A stretch of DNA of 64,000 nt from Siphonodentalium dalli (lineage: Eukaryota > Mollusca > Scaphopoda > Gadilida > Siphonodentaliidae). Shown one piece after another: positions 46,220 to 57,056 of the stretch. Within the stretch, counting starts at the first letter, position 1. Each line of letters starts with the position of its first letter. The stretch lies in assembly GCA_032622095.1 (NCBI GenBank), contig CP136066.1:155949152-156013151 (forward strand). Direction: 5' to 3'. Under the pieces are notes generated by a model. It did no database searches, had not been told where the DNA came from, and was given only the letters and a program-made list of their open reading frames with translations. The translations under genes were made by a program, and so were the position numbers.

Positions 46220-46462
46220 GAATATGTCTGCAAGGTTATTGTTTACGATCAGCCATGGACCAACACAAGGGAAATCACACATGACACATGCGCCGGATTA
46301 CATCAGAATAACAAACGAAGTGTCGCCGCGGGCGCACCAACTCAAATTGATATCAACGATGACGTCAAAGCTGCCGCCGCGTTCGCCGCTGAACGAATAA
46401 ACGAGGCTACAAATAGCATGTACATCAGCTGCTTGACTGCTATCAACAACCCAACAGCACAG
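46220..46462 (+). CDS. Cystatin gene B, exon 3 (end of domain 1, start of domain 2)
   Basis: 81 codons, phase 0, ending CAG|GTGAGA. Begins EYVCKVIVYDQPWTNTREIT, the Pro-Trp second loop of domain 1, with Cys on both sides (disulfide). A linker with a dibasic KR (HQNNKRSVAAG) leads to the Gly preceding domain 2. The domain-2 helix is KAAAAFAAERINEA; the strand SMYISCLTAINNPTAQ ends on the Gln of QVVAG. The last 23 nt of this exon plus about 20 nt of intron are the source of the tandem repeat that follows. GC content is higher than the surrounding intron DNA. Confidence 0.93.
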
Positions 46463-47000
46463 GTGAGATATCATAATATCAGCTACCAACAACCCAACAG
46501 CACATGTAAGATATCATAATAACAGCTATCAACACCCCAACAGCACATGTAAGATTTCATAATATCAGCTGACAACAACCCAACATCACAAGTAAGCTAT
46601 CATAATATCAGCTACCAACAACCCAACATCACAGGTAAGAGATCATAATAACAGTTATAAACACACCAACAACACATGTAAGACATCATAAAAACAGCCA
46701 CCAACAGACAACATCACAGGTAAGATAAAACAATATCGGCTACCAACTACCCAACAGCGCGGGTAAGAGATCATGATAACAGCTATCAACAGCCCAACAT
46801 CACAAGTAAGATATAATATCAGCTATCAACAACACCACATCGCGGGTTTGAGTTCATAATATCAACCCAACAGCACAGGTAAGATATACTATACAACACA
46901 ACAACACAGGTAAGAGTTCATAATATCAACCCAACAACACAGGTAAGAGTTCATAATATCAACCCAACAACACAGGTAAGAGTTCATAATATCAGAAGTA
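46463..47000 (+). repeat. Minisatellite of the exon-3 end and splice donor
   Basis: Directly after the genuine donor (GT at 46463), the exon end 'ctatcaacaacccaacagca' plus 'cag gtgagatatcataatatcag' is repeated. Donor-like GT positions: 46506, 46549, 46592, 46635, 46678, 46720, 46763, 46806 (43-bp steps, one 42), then 46846, 46879, 46910, 46943, 46976 (about 33-bp steps, from a shortened unit). Most retain GTAAGA or GTAAGC, and several keep CAG before it. Each unit also has an AG before the exon-like part. Read-through past the true donor meets an in-frame TAA at 46517-46519. Confidence 0.93.
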
Positions 47001-49517
47001 CACAACAAAGAGAAGAGAATGATTCAATTCAATTAAGGGGAGGTCAAGTGACCAATTTTTAATGGGGATTTCTATGCAAATCTCCGCAGCAAAAGTTATA
47101 TATGATACAGATACAAATACTTTTATTTCTCATCACCATTATACAATGGCATTTCAAGAACATTACAGCATGATATACACTGGTTGCCCTTCCCAATAAT
47201 AAAAACAACAACATAGGAACATGAAATGACAACAATATGTGTACGATGCAAAAAGAGCGAATTTCGTGCCACTTGACAGGATGGAGCAGGTGTCTGGGAA
47301 ATAAAGTAACCATATCATTAAACAGACATAGCATTTGACTGGCGGCTGGGCTAAGTAAATTGTAATTTTTTGCTATAAATTAAATTTTGAGAATTTTTTT
47401 CTGCAATTACAACACTTGACCTACATTTGAAATATGAATAATTAAAAAAAATTTTAAAAATAAATACACCAACCTTCTAATGGAACCGATTGAACGTGAT
47501 ATATGTATTGTTTGCAATACCGCACAGTCACTCCCAGAATTATTTGCAACACTTTTAACTTTTGCTGTGTAGATTTGCATGGATTACCATATATATATAT
47601 ATATATATATTTAGACATAATGCATCAGCCGCATGGTGTATTGCACCTACATTTCTATATTTGCAATAAATGAAAAATACAGTCAGTACATTCATCCGTT
47701 GAGCCTAAACACCCTGCAAAACCAACGAATATGGACATATGTATGGTTCGTCTTCATTTGTCCCAGTTGAAGAGTTGTCAACTTAATAGTGATAGAATTT
47801 CGGTAAAAATATGGTGATATGTATTTCTGACGGAGATCATGTAATACTGAGCATTTCAGTATGACATAAAATTCGTTGCCCAATTCTGCCTGACTCAAGA
47901 TAAATTTTCTCTTAGAATAGTCTATATTGCACCAATATCCAGTTTCAAATGGGTGATGGTGGTTTCTTGTTCTGAATCGGAGAATGTTTCCACGCGGCTA
48001 TCTCTATTGTGAAGTAGCAACTTACATATATACATGTACGTACATATACAGTACTTGTAACGTACAATAAAGATTTAACCTTTATTCGAAATGTAACTTA
48101 GCTTATATGTGAAACATTACAAGGTTGTCCATAATAGGCTATCGCGAACATGACAAGGACTATATGTACTGTCAATATCATAGTTGTATTACCTATGCAA
48201 ATGTCAGCTGCCCTACACATTGCCTACCCTCTCGCGTTAGACACATACAGGCTATGCCAGAACCATTGTTACGTTGAGTGCAGGGGACCGACCGTACGAG
48301 CTTATGCTGACATCGAATTATATTTCGATATGTCTCCAATTTAATATATAAAAAAAGTCGAATATAATTTTATTTTATTTATGGGGGAAATAGTCATCTG
48401 TTGGAAACATTTCCTGCTTAAACGGATTAAATTGGAAATTCACAATATATATATAGTCGTAAAGTTTTATGTACGTAACAGTTGGGGTTCTAAAGGACTG
48501 GTTCAAGGGGTACCGTTGCGCATCTAAGTTGGACACCGACCAACGCAGACATAACTGTTTATTATATTGTAATTACTTTATGAATTATATGGATTAAATA
48601 CTGTTTACACTAACGCAGATCCTTTAGCCACGTTAAAAGTTATCCCATAATTTAAAATACCTAATTGTTAAATTCTGATTATCAAGTAATTAATATATAT
48701 ATTACAAATATTTAATAAAAAACCCACACGCAAGAAACATCAGTATAAATTAATTTTTCTCTACCAGTAATAAAGAATTTGCTTGAATTTCTGAGATTTG
48801 GAATACTTTCAACGGCTAGCCAAAATGAAGATCGCCTATAACTATAATTTAAATGAAATGTTAAAGTGGTTGTGGTATTTACCTTTATGTAATCATTCTT
48901 AGTTAAAATGGGCTGGTTGGAGGTGTCTACGAGCTCTGGAATGCTTTCAGTTACTTCATTTGCCACATATACGAATCCAGTTGTCCGGACACTCCATCCA
49001 ACCACATGATAGCATGTCAGAAAATATCAATAGGCTGATATCGACAGCACTGTAACAGGACATAATCAAGTATTTAAATTGATTAAAATTTGATTGCATT
49101 CTGATATGTTCCGGAAGGACGCTCCAGGGGATGTGAGCAGCATATTTGAAGGACCTTTACCATATGTCACGAGATTAAATCAAAGTACCTCTGAAATTGG
49201 ATGCCGAACATATATTTGGTGTTCTTCCTGCAAACTAAATCATGACAACACATACTCCTTAGTCGTCGCTTTGGCTTTGAGCAGTAGTCATTATATAAAT
49301 TAATCATAATGCTCGAAATTGGATGTTTTCAAGTGATGCCGTATAACATGTTTAAGATATCTATGTAAAACTTCAGTGTGTGTAAAAAGTCAATGTCGAT
49401 ATCCAAACATTTTACTATTTCATCAAATCTATTTCACCAGAGTCTCACTGCATGATGAAGACGAAGAAAACTATGTCAATGGTAAATTTAAACTAACTCA
49501 TGTGTTGTGTCTCATAG
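47001..49517 (+). other. Intron 3 of cystatin gene B, remainder
   Basis: AT-rich. A short (TA)n tract is at 47590-47611. A minus-strand frame at 48880-49005 ends at a GTAAAT that resembles a donor, and its peptide (GWSVRTTGFVYVANEV) is faintly reminiscent of a cystatin N-terminus, but the evidence is too weak to call. No mobile element recognised. Confidence 0.45.
47590..47611. repeat. (TA)n microsatellite
   Basis: Uninterrupted alternating A/T of about 11 units in intron 3 of cystatin gene B. Confidence 0.9.
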
Positions 49518-49631
49518 GTTGTTGCCGGGACCATGTATACAATGGAAATCGTCTTAAAAGAGTCGAGGATAAACAAAAACGCACCAGGAGTTAGCGCGAC
49601 TAATGGTTGCACAACACCAGCGTTCTCACAG
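49518..49631 (+). CDS. Cystatin gene B, exon 4 (domain 2, QVVAG strand)
   Basis: 38 codons, phase 0, acceptor 'gtctcatag', donor 'GTAAGA'. It begins VVAGTMYTMEIVLKES, completing QVVAG with the preceding Gln, and has the Cys-bearing loop SATNGC. It aligns residue for residue with gene A exon 4, with one extra residue. The conserved 'VSATNGC' shows domain 2 is better preserved between the genes than domain 1. Confidence 0.93.
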
Positions 49632-49787
49632 GTAAGATCTTACCTCGATTATGATATAATCACTGGTGGTTTGCCCGTCACAAAATTACTGGTGACAAAC
49701 ATGACGTGAAGGAAAATATCGCCACCGCTGGAGGGTGATTTATTTTTAGAATAGCGAAAATCGTGACAGAGTTACAAACAGACTGCA

Positions 49788-49826
49788 CACACACACACGC
49801 ACGCACACACACACACACACACACTC
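49788..49826. repeat. (CA)n microsatellite
   Basis: About 19 CA-type dinucleotides with two CG interruptions, in the intron following exon 4 of cystatin gene B. Confidence 0.9.
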
Positions 49827-50318
49827 ACACAGACAAACAATTGGCTTGCATATAGGTGGATTACGACTTACTGCGACATAACCAGGGTCTGATTCGCCGA
49901 GTATATTTTAGCTGTCGGCCCCAAGCACAGCGTACGCAAGGACACCTTAACTTTGACGGGATCCTTAATTGCCTAAGTCTCGATATAACCAAGCGAATCC
50001 ACACCGAAAAACAGTAATTCCAAGTTACAATGTAACTTCGATTCTAATTATCGCAATGGACAGAAGGGCTGACAACGCTTAACATTGTATGGGGATACCA
50101 GACATTGCAAATAAAAGATATGATGCAGATTTAATGGACCATCACTCTATAGCTCTATAACACTATCCGGAAAGACTTCTCCCGAAGAAGGAAAATGACA
50201 TATTAGGAACAAAAACGTTGCATCATTTCATGCTTTTCCGTCATACTATGGCACTAATCTATTTAGACTCACGTGAACGCATTGGAATGTCTATTAACCC
50301 TTTACCCAACAGAAGGGC

Positions 50319-50515
50319 CCTGTGCCAATGCATTCTCTTATATATGTGAGTCGACCATAGGTCGCCTCGCATATATAAGAGAATGCATTGGCTTAACACA
50401 TTAAAAATTATAAAATTGTTAAAGATTGTAAGAAAAAATGGTAAATGCATTCTCTTATATATGCGAGGCGACCTATGGTCGGCTCGCATATATAAGTGAA
50501 CGCATTGGCACAGGG
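50319..50515. mobile_element. Nested palindromic MITE, 'CATGACGGGAGCT' family relative
   Basis: Outer arms 'gccctgtgccaatgcattct' (50319) and its complement ending at 50515 pair over about 75 bp. Each arm is itself a hairpin, because 'gcattctcttatatatg' is matched by 'catatataagagaatgc' within the same arm. The core word 'tataagagaatgcattggc' is shared with copies at 20275-20400 and 52803-52908. It lies in the intron between exons 4 and 5 of cystatin gene B. Confidence 0.85.
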
Positions 50516-50686
50516 CATAACTGTAACCATCACAATGTGGTCAATGAACCGGTTGCAATGATATCCATATTTGTATGGTGTTATTGAGACAGACCGAAGA
50601 TATTTTAGGCTGTTGAAGCTTTATTTGGCCGGTTTTGGCCGTTTTGTTGGGTTAACCAATCTGAGTATGTATATTTTTAAATTTAG

Positions 50687-50761
50687 ATTCGAGGTTGTCA
50701 CGTTAAAATCTGGGATGAGCCATGGAGAACACCTAGATATATGCTACAGGAGCACCATTGT
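50687..50761 (+). CDS. Cystatin gene B, exon 5 (domain 2, second hairpin loop)
   Basis: 25 codons, phase 0, acceptor 'taaatttag', donor 'GTAAGT'. The peptide IRGCHVKIWDEPWRTPRYML ends in QEHHC: Cys, Pro-Trp loop and final Cys of a type-2 cystatin domain. It differs from gene A exon 5 at only a few residues. Domain 2 ends here. The reading frame should continue into a linking exon that I could not identify before the candidate terminal exon at 52117. Confidence 0.92.
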
Positions 50762-52116
50762 GTAAGTATATATTTCAAGTAAAACATGGCCTGAAGTTGA
50801 CTACCCCACTGGGCTCTATTTATCATAATTGTACGGACAATTCGAACTTGTTGCATGCATCCCATCAATGACAAATGTCCCTTCGCGAGAAGTTAAAACA
50901 ATTCATAGAAATGAAGTACAACTCGTTTTACTGAGAACAAATATATACAACACTATATACCATATAGAACACAGCTCTGGATCAATCAGAGAGGGTATTT
51001 CTGGGTGCGGTGAAATATTAGTATATCGTGTGAGTACATCAGTTTATGTTGCGGCTGTCTGCATGGCTATTTGGAATAGAATAGTTTGAACCCATAATGA
51101 TCCGCAGCTATTTTTTCCCCCCGGAAATTCGCGAATTAGTAAATAATTTATTCACTAATTTAGTATTGATAATTTACTTTTGAGAGGGATGAATTCGGAA
51201 TGAAAGGCCACGTCGATTGTGAACACTATACACATGACAACATCTTGGCACTGATTGACACCAGTCTGGCTTCGACGTATGGCATTCCGGAATAACTTAT
51301 AGTTCAGTTATTGTCTCGAAATTGTGATTCGTCTGGCGCGTCGTAGCCGATGATTCGAACGATCACGTGTTCACATATTAGAGGCCAAATTAGACACTGT
51401 GTGATAAAACGGACGTTTCTATTTGTTTCTCTTTCAGGTTGGAATGATGTCGTAGATGTATAAGTGGTGTTATACAAACAGCCTAAATGAACAGATGCGA
51501 CGATTTTATGGATATCATTATTGTACTGCTGGCACAATTAAAATGATACTACAATTAATGTACCTTTATAATCACACACCCTCTGCATTCATACAATTTG
51601 CTTCCGTAAGAATCAATGCAAATCGCGATACGTAAACACGAACTTTTCCGACGTGCATCAGGTAATAATTGAAGTCGACACTTCATAGCAAGTGATGAAC
51701 ACCTACGTCACGTCAAGCCGACCGTGTGCACGCACTTTCTGCGTGGTGTCCTCTTCACAAAAAGCGATGAACCACCTACGTCACTTCAAGCCGATCGTGT
51801 GCATGCGTTCGCTGCATGTTGTTATTGGGAGACTGTGTTGGAATTTGAACAATATATTATGTTACTTACAATTGTTGTGGCAGTTTTGAAATTGGGGTCA
51901 TTGGTTTTGATCGGCAGTGTAATTTAACAGTGTGTATGAATTCTTTCATTTATTAAATGATTCGTTTGAACCACAAAACGCTTGCCACCACTCATGTATT
52001 ACGCTTCCCTAACTGGCAAAGTATAGCGCTGTATGATTCATACATTGACACACAGACTCACCTGGTGTCTTGTGTGCATTTATAATTGTATTTTTTTTAA
52101 ACTCCCGCGTTGGCAG
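50762..52116 (+). other. Presumed intron(s) after exon 5 of cystatin gene B
   Basis: At least one linking exon (phase 0 in, phase 2 out) is expected but unidentified. A good acceptor 'tttgtttctctttcag' at about 51423-51438 is followed by stops in all three frames within about 25 nt. An open frame at 50829-51020 ends at a GTGAGT donor but lacks an acceptor and any motif. A 72-bp duplication is at 51691-51830. Confidence 0.4.
51691..51830. repeat. 72-bp tandem duplication
   Basis: 'gatgaacacctacgtcacgt' near 51693 is repeated as 'gatgaaccacctacgtcact' near 51765, and the following 'caagccgaccgtgtgcacgc' is also duplicated. Two copies with moderate divergence. Confidence 0.75.
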
Positions 52117-52324
52117 ACTAGACGATGTCAACGATTCCATCGACTATGGAGGTTGTACACATTGTCCACTCGACCAGCTCGATGGAGTTATCGCTCATGA
52201 ATGCGAACTCGATACACGGGAATTTTATCCAGATATAAACACTAAGGGTTGGACATTAATTCATATGTGTAGGAATAATAAAGTACACATCTTGAATTGT
52301 CGATTTGGCACCGACACAATGTAA
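52117..52324 (+). CDS. Cystatin gene B, candidate terminal exon (Cys-containing module)
   Basis: Strong acceptor: T-rich tract followed by 'cgttggcag', leaving one base to complete a codon; then 68 residues to a TAA at 52322. Motif order: YGGCTHCPLDQLDGVIAHEC, then KGWTLIHMCRNNK. The minus-strand frame at 12934-13120 shows the same order (ELC, NGVI, PWELMC, KNQ) and the same acceptor phase, so the two look like paralogous 3' ends of genes B and A. An acidic N-terminal part (LDDVNDSIDY) precedes the Cys pair. No named domain recognised. The splice path from exon 5 is unresolved, so it could also belong to a separate small gene. Confidence 0.55.
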
Positions 52325-52569
52325 CAGATTTATTTTATCCCAGGTAAGATTGATTGCACGATTGACTTGGGTTTAAGGGTGAGAAACACGTTTTGCGTAA
52401 ATCCAGCCAAAAAAATGGCAAGAGATTTTCAACAAAGAATTTCTTTGGATCTATCTGGCGAAAAATCTTGAATTTCACATATCATCATCTGCATTGTATG
52501 TCGAATCTGAGCATTTATTAAGAGACGATAAATACAATGGATTTTAATACATTTGAGAGGTTGAATAGA

Positions 52570-52857
52570 TTATTTTCTCTCCACCCCTCGGTACCAAGAA
52601 CTTCTAGAATAATTAATAATTTCACACAACACTCCAATCACCAAATAGCTTATTGTCTTGGCTGTATGAGAGGAGGCTTCATTTGTCTCATAATGTTGAA
52701 TTAGAATTTTAATGGCACAATATAGCATCATACCCCCATATATTATAATGAAGAATATAGCAGTAACAAATATTCCAGCCCAATGAGAACAAATGTCGAT
52801 ATGCAATGTGGTCCACTCATATCGTCGACTCGCATATATAAGAGAATGCATTGGCAC
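52570..52857 (-). other. Possible membrane-protein fragment, unrecognised
   Basis: A minus-strand frame of 95 codons (non-ATG start, inside a MITE) with a clear hydrophobic stretch 'IFVTAIFFIIIYGGMMLY', a polar loop 'IKILIQHYETNEASSHTAK' and a second hydrophobic segment 'TISYLVIGVLCEII'. The layout resembles two transmembrane helices joined by a loop, as in a receptor fragment, but there is no diagnostic residue pattern. It may be a pseudogene piece or a chance AT-rich frame. Confidence 0.2.
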
Positions 52858-52908
52858 AGGGTCTTTAATGTTGCCCCAGCGCAGCTCCCGTCATGAAAGG
52901 GTTAAACA
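52803..52908. mobile_element. MITE, 'CATGACGGGAGCT' family, partial
   Basis: Contains 'cgcatatataagagaatgca', 'ttggcacagggtctttaatg' and ends 'cagctcccgtcatgaaagggtt', the reverse of the copy at 20275-20400. It lies just downstream of cystatin gene B. Confidence 0.78.
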
Positions 52909-53689
52909 TCTAAAGCATATCAAATGATCAGCAATAAACAGGTGGGAAAAATAATCAATAGCAAATAATAGCATTCAGTTTACCAAGGCTACACATTATA
53001 ATAGCCAACCTAGCTTCTAGAGTATGTATAATTTGACATTGGCATCTGACTCCTTGTTGATAAATCTGGTGTGATCAAGTTGAGGGTATTTTAAACTAAA
53101 ACGTTTTATTTCAATCATCCTGTTGAACTTTCCGATATCCAATACCATCATCTGTTACTGATAGTCATAATGTTTAAGATATTTAAGAGAGAAGGGAGTA
53201 TATATGTTATTAGTAGACTGTCTATATATGTGTATATACCATTCTCAATTGTTATTCAATAAATGTAAACAAAAGCAGATCGTTTGTGGAATGTTTTGGA
53301 GCATTGAGTCGATGTGTCCCACATGTTCTGTAACTAAAGCAAGATCTATTTCTATGTCACCTAGAGTTGCGAGTGATAAATTGATTGATTTGACGCACAG
53401 AGAGTAAGCACTTTGGTTGTGTGCAATTCGTGCGTGTATGCCATCGATAGGAACACTATCCACTTATAAAGTTTTTGCTCTTGCAATTATCTTGGCCATA
53501 CTTTTAGCACTTGAAACATCGTATGGGGTTGGTGCAAATGTAGTCAGTGACAGTTTCATGTGTGTTGATGGTCAGGACATTGCTGTGTTTTCATAATTGA
53601 CCTATAATATTCACATAGGTTCATAGTTGATTATTTGATTCTGAAATAAGCCGATATTGGACTTATAGTACGGTCGGGGTACTCTAAAT

Positions 53690-53930
53690 GATGGGTTAAC
53701 TCGGAAGAAATTGGTAAGAAGGCGATTTTTTGTGTCAAAAGACGCAGGATAGTCTTAAGTATAACATATCTAAAATCCGCTTTGGGGAAACTTTGTTATA
53801 CAAGATGGCGTCCAACATGGTTATCTATACTACATCAGATCTGGAAATAAGTCATTATACGATATATCGTGGAATGGGAATTTCGCAGTTATACCAATTT
53901 GAGTTAAATTAGAGCGAATGGACTGACACG
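53690..53930. mobile_element. Fragment of the 9150-10020 TIR family
   Basis: 'gggttaactcggaagaaatt' and 'aaaatccgctttggggaaac', followed by 'aagatggcgtccaacatgg', are the reverse complement of the right end of the element at 9150-10020. Only one end is evident here. Confidence 0.7.
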
Positions 53931-55360
53931 GAAAAAAATTAATACAATCGCGGCACTAAAATGGCTGTCAAAATGGCCGCAATTCTAAGCCATGCCACGA
54001 CGAAAGCACCATATTGTTTAACCACATAGGAGTGAAAATACGTAATGGTACTTTACATGTCTGTTGTTAAATATTAAAGGTACACAAATCATTAAAACAG
54101 ATTTATCTGAATGATTTATCGGTCACTGCAACGCAAGTCAAACCAAATGATGTATGTCTTTAAAAGTCCGGGTGTTCAGCTTAGAATACATCCAACAGTC
54201 GGACCAATAATAATAAGTTCGGGCATGCTGCACGCGATGTAATGTTTCATCACACAGTCCTTGGTAGTTGCATTTGGCATGATGGTTAATAATTGGATGT
54301 AACGCAGAAACCGAAGTGCATACCCTTGTGGTATAACCACTAGTTACATTTCCGAAATTGTCAATACTCTCCATGATAACAAATCATGTACGTATGTCGC
54401 AATGCTTATAGTATACTGTAACGAAACACTCACATATTCAATAGATTAGCACCCCATCTCACCCAATCAAAGAGACAGTACATTGTTCATTTTATGTAAG
54501 ACTAATTTTCTGCTTCAAAGCCGGTTTCTTAGTTGTCCATTTTGTTCAAGTTACTTCAGTCAGCACTTTACGACTTGAATATTATAACACACAATGCACA
54601 ATATTCGTATTTTACCGTGGCACATACACTTCATATAACGGCTTATAGTATCTGGTATTGGCTATATCGAATAGACGGTTACTTGTCATACACAAGAACC
54701 CGTTTCCGACACACAGTTCAAGGGAACATTAAATGGGCCTAAAATAATACTCGACCATTTGACCGATTTAGTCAAAGGGACGAGAAATGGCATGGTTGCC
54801 CTATTTGAACCCATCTGGACGGCGGACAGTTTGGATCGATGTGGGATGAAATATACCCATCTTGAATGGACATGGTGACAAGGTGTCTGGTAGTTTCACC
54901 CCGTGTTCATTGCTGTATCAGCTAGCAATATCATGCACATGCAGTAGTGACATGGCAATATGTTGGTGTCCCATTCCACTCCCGCCGACACATACGGTAG
55001 GCCTATAGTCAAACGTTTGTCAAACTATCTTGGGAACTCAACTCCTGACACTTTACAGCTGTTCGGAATAGGGAGGGGCGAGTCGCCACGAAACGCTATA
55101 GTTATGTCACCATGTATCTGCCAAACGTTTGTGATTGATATACACGGAGTGTCCACAGTGAGCGATACAATCATATAACCAACAATAGCATGTTACATGT
55201 ACTTGGCATAATCAAAGATATCTCGAAGAAACGTACTCCTAATGGTCCAGACAAAGGTGCCATTTTTGATATATTAAGTGTTTATATATGCAAATAAATC
55301 ATATATATCTGCGTCCGTTACACCAATGCCATTGTCGGCCATATTCGGCACACAAATACT

Positions 55361-55437
55361 TCGTGGCCACGAATTAGTTATTTCGTGGCCACGAATTAGT
55401 TATTTCGTAGCCACGAATTAGTATTTAGTGGCCACGA
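55361..55437. repeat. 22-bp tandem repeat with GTGGCCAC palindrome
   Basis: Four copies of 'tcgtggccacgaattagtta' at steps of 22, 22 and 21 bp. Each contains the self-complementary 'ttcgtggccacgaa'. The last copy is degenerate and runs into an A-rich tract. Confidence 0.9.
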
Positions 55438-56389
55438 AAAAAATAAAAAATTCCCATGTTCTAAACCAGCCACCGTAGTTTTCAGTATCTTGTTGTTTAA
55501 AATATCTTACCAATAACCCACGTAATTGTGCTAAATATCAGGTGATCAGCGTTTAAAGTTATTTCAGTGTTAACCATTCACTCAGTGTTGATATTTATGG
55601 TTTTGTGTGCAGCAGAAATGTGTAACATTAGCGATAAGGGGTAAACGCCGTGATGCGGTTGTAGAAAACGTAGTTCTTTTAGGGTGTGTGTAGCCTTGGT
55701 GATTATAATCAGATATTATTTTCATGTATAAACACAGTCTCTGCCACAGAGTATGTAGGGATTTTTTGTCAATCTATACTTTTTATAAGGTAGGCTATGG
55801 TACTGCTTTGTGTTTTGATAAATTCGCGTTTCATCACTTGATCGGAGGAAGCTATCAGTACTATTTTCAGACACGGGCAATATGATCTACATATGTTTCA
55901 CTGTACTCTATGAATATATATCATACTGTTATATAGCAGTGGATTTGAAATATCTGATGTTGAGTATATCAAAATAAATGATGATTGGTCATATTCGTGA
56001 GACTGCTCTGAGCTCTAGAAATGGCCACATAAATGTCTAAATTATACACATATCACACGATTCAAGATAAACGGTGCAAATAAAACCGTTTCTGGGCGCC
56101 CAAAAATCCTGGTTTAACCACCGTTCGAGACGCTGCTTCGCTTGCTATATCGTGAGGTACAATCGAGATAATTCGTCCATCTCTGAACAAAAGTTTCTCC
56201 TATACTCTGCAATAATTCTTCCTCGGATACTTCGAGCCTGTGTTCGCTCTTATATGACCAGCCGTTCAATTTTGCCTAAAATTTAAATTTCAGTCGATTT
56301 TGTCCATTTTGGCGGCCATTTTGGGACACAGAGTTACGACTAGGCATTGTTTGTATATGTTTCAATCTATTGCGAATTTGGCAATAACT

Positions 56390-56610
56390 AGTGCACCTAC
56401 CGGAGAAATTCAGCACATTCCGAGACCAACTGCCATTTTTGACGCCATTTTGAATTGAGAATTTTCCACAAAGTGGATTTCAGCGGATTTTGTATATGTT
56501 GTTCTGCAATCCAGTCCGCACATTTTGAGACCAAAACGGCTTCCTTCCCAATATATTCCGAGTCTATCCGCCTAACGACCATACTATTATATCCGGTATT
56601 CCGTATTATG
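56390..56610. mobile_element. Diverged fragment of the 9150-10020 TIR family
   Basis: 'ttgagaattttccacaaagt', 'gattttgtatatgttgttct' and 'attttgagaccaaaacggct' match the reverse complement of 9170-9260. The rest is decayed. Confidence 0.6.
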
Positions 56611-57056
56611 GCGCGGACCACAGTGAATACACATTTTAAAGAGCGTATATATGGTAAGGCGTGAGTTGGTTTATTCGTGTTATTTCCCGCACGTAATGAA
56701 CGTATAATAAATAAGTCACTATGAGCGCCGCTAATGGCGCTAAACACTCCCATTTTCAGTTCGTTATGGACTCAAAATGAGTCGATTCTGAGCCGAATAT
56801 GAACCTAACACAAATCCTATTATAAGCCCATAACGTCCTGATTTTCGGGAGAACAGGCTGGTTTAAAACAATTTTACCAGAAAATGTTTTTGACACCTGT
56901 GCCACAATTAGCCAGCTCAGCTAATATCTCGGACCCGGACGAATCTGCTGCATTGCGATAAGTCAACATGGCCAAGTTGCCTCATTCAATATCTTGCGAT
57001 GATTAGCCAACAGGTGTTTATGAAAAAAATGTTAACTGACGAATGGGTTACGTAGC

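Larger units (their letters stand above)
52909..56389. other. Intergenic between cystatin genes B and C (left part)
   Basis: Contains a TIR-family fragment (53690-53930) and a 22-bp repeat (55361-55437). No exon with a recognisable domain was found; short open frames (53204-53407, 54960-55178) lack motifs. Confidence 0.45.

Noticed and set aside
46463-47000. CRISPR-like regular repeats
   Set aside because: Units are contiguous tandem copies of an exon-intron junction without unique spacers, in a eukaryotic gene.
48712-49005. Minus-strand frame with GWSVRTTGFVYVANEV, faintly like a cystatin N-terminus
   Set aside because: No signal peptide, no Gln before the donor, wrong strand inside gene B; similarity is within chance.
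50829-51089. Open frame ending at a GTGAGT donor after gene B exon 5
   Set aside because: Non-ATG start, no acceptor with a pyrimidine tract, phase incompatible with the terminal exon, and no similar frame seen in gene A.
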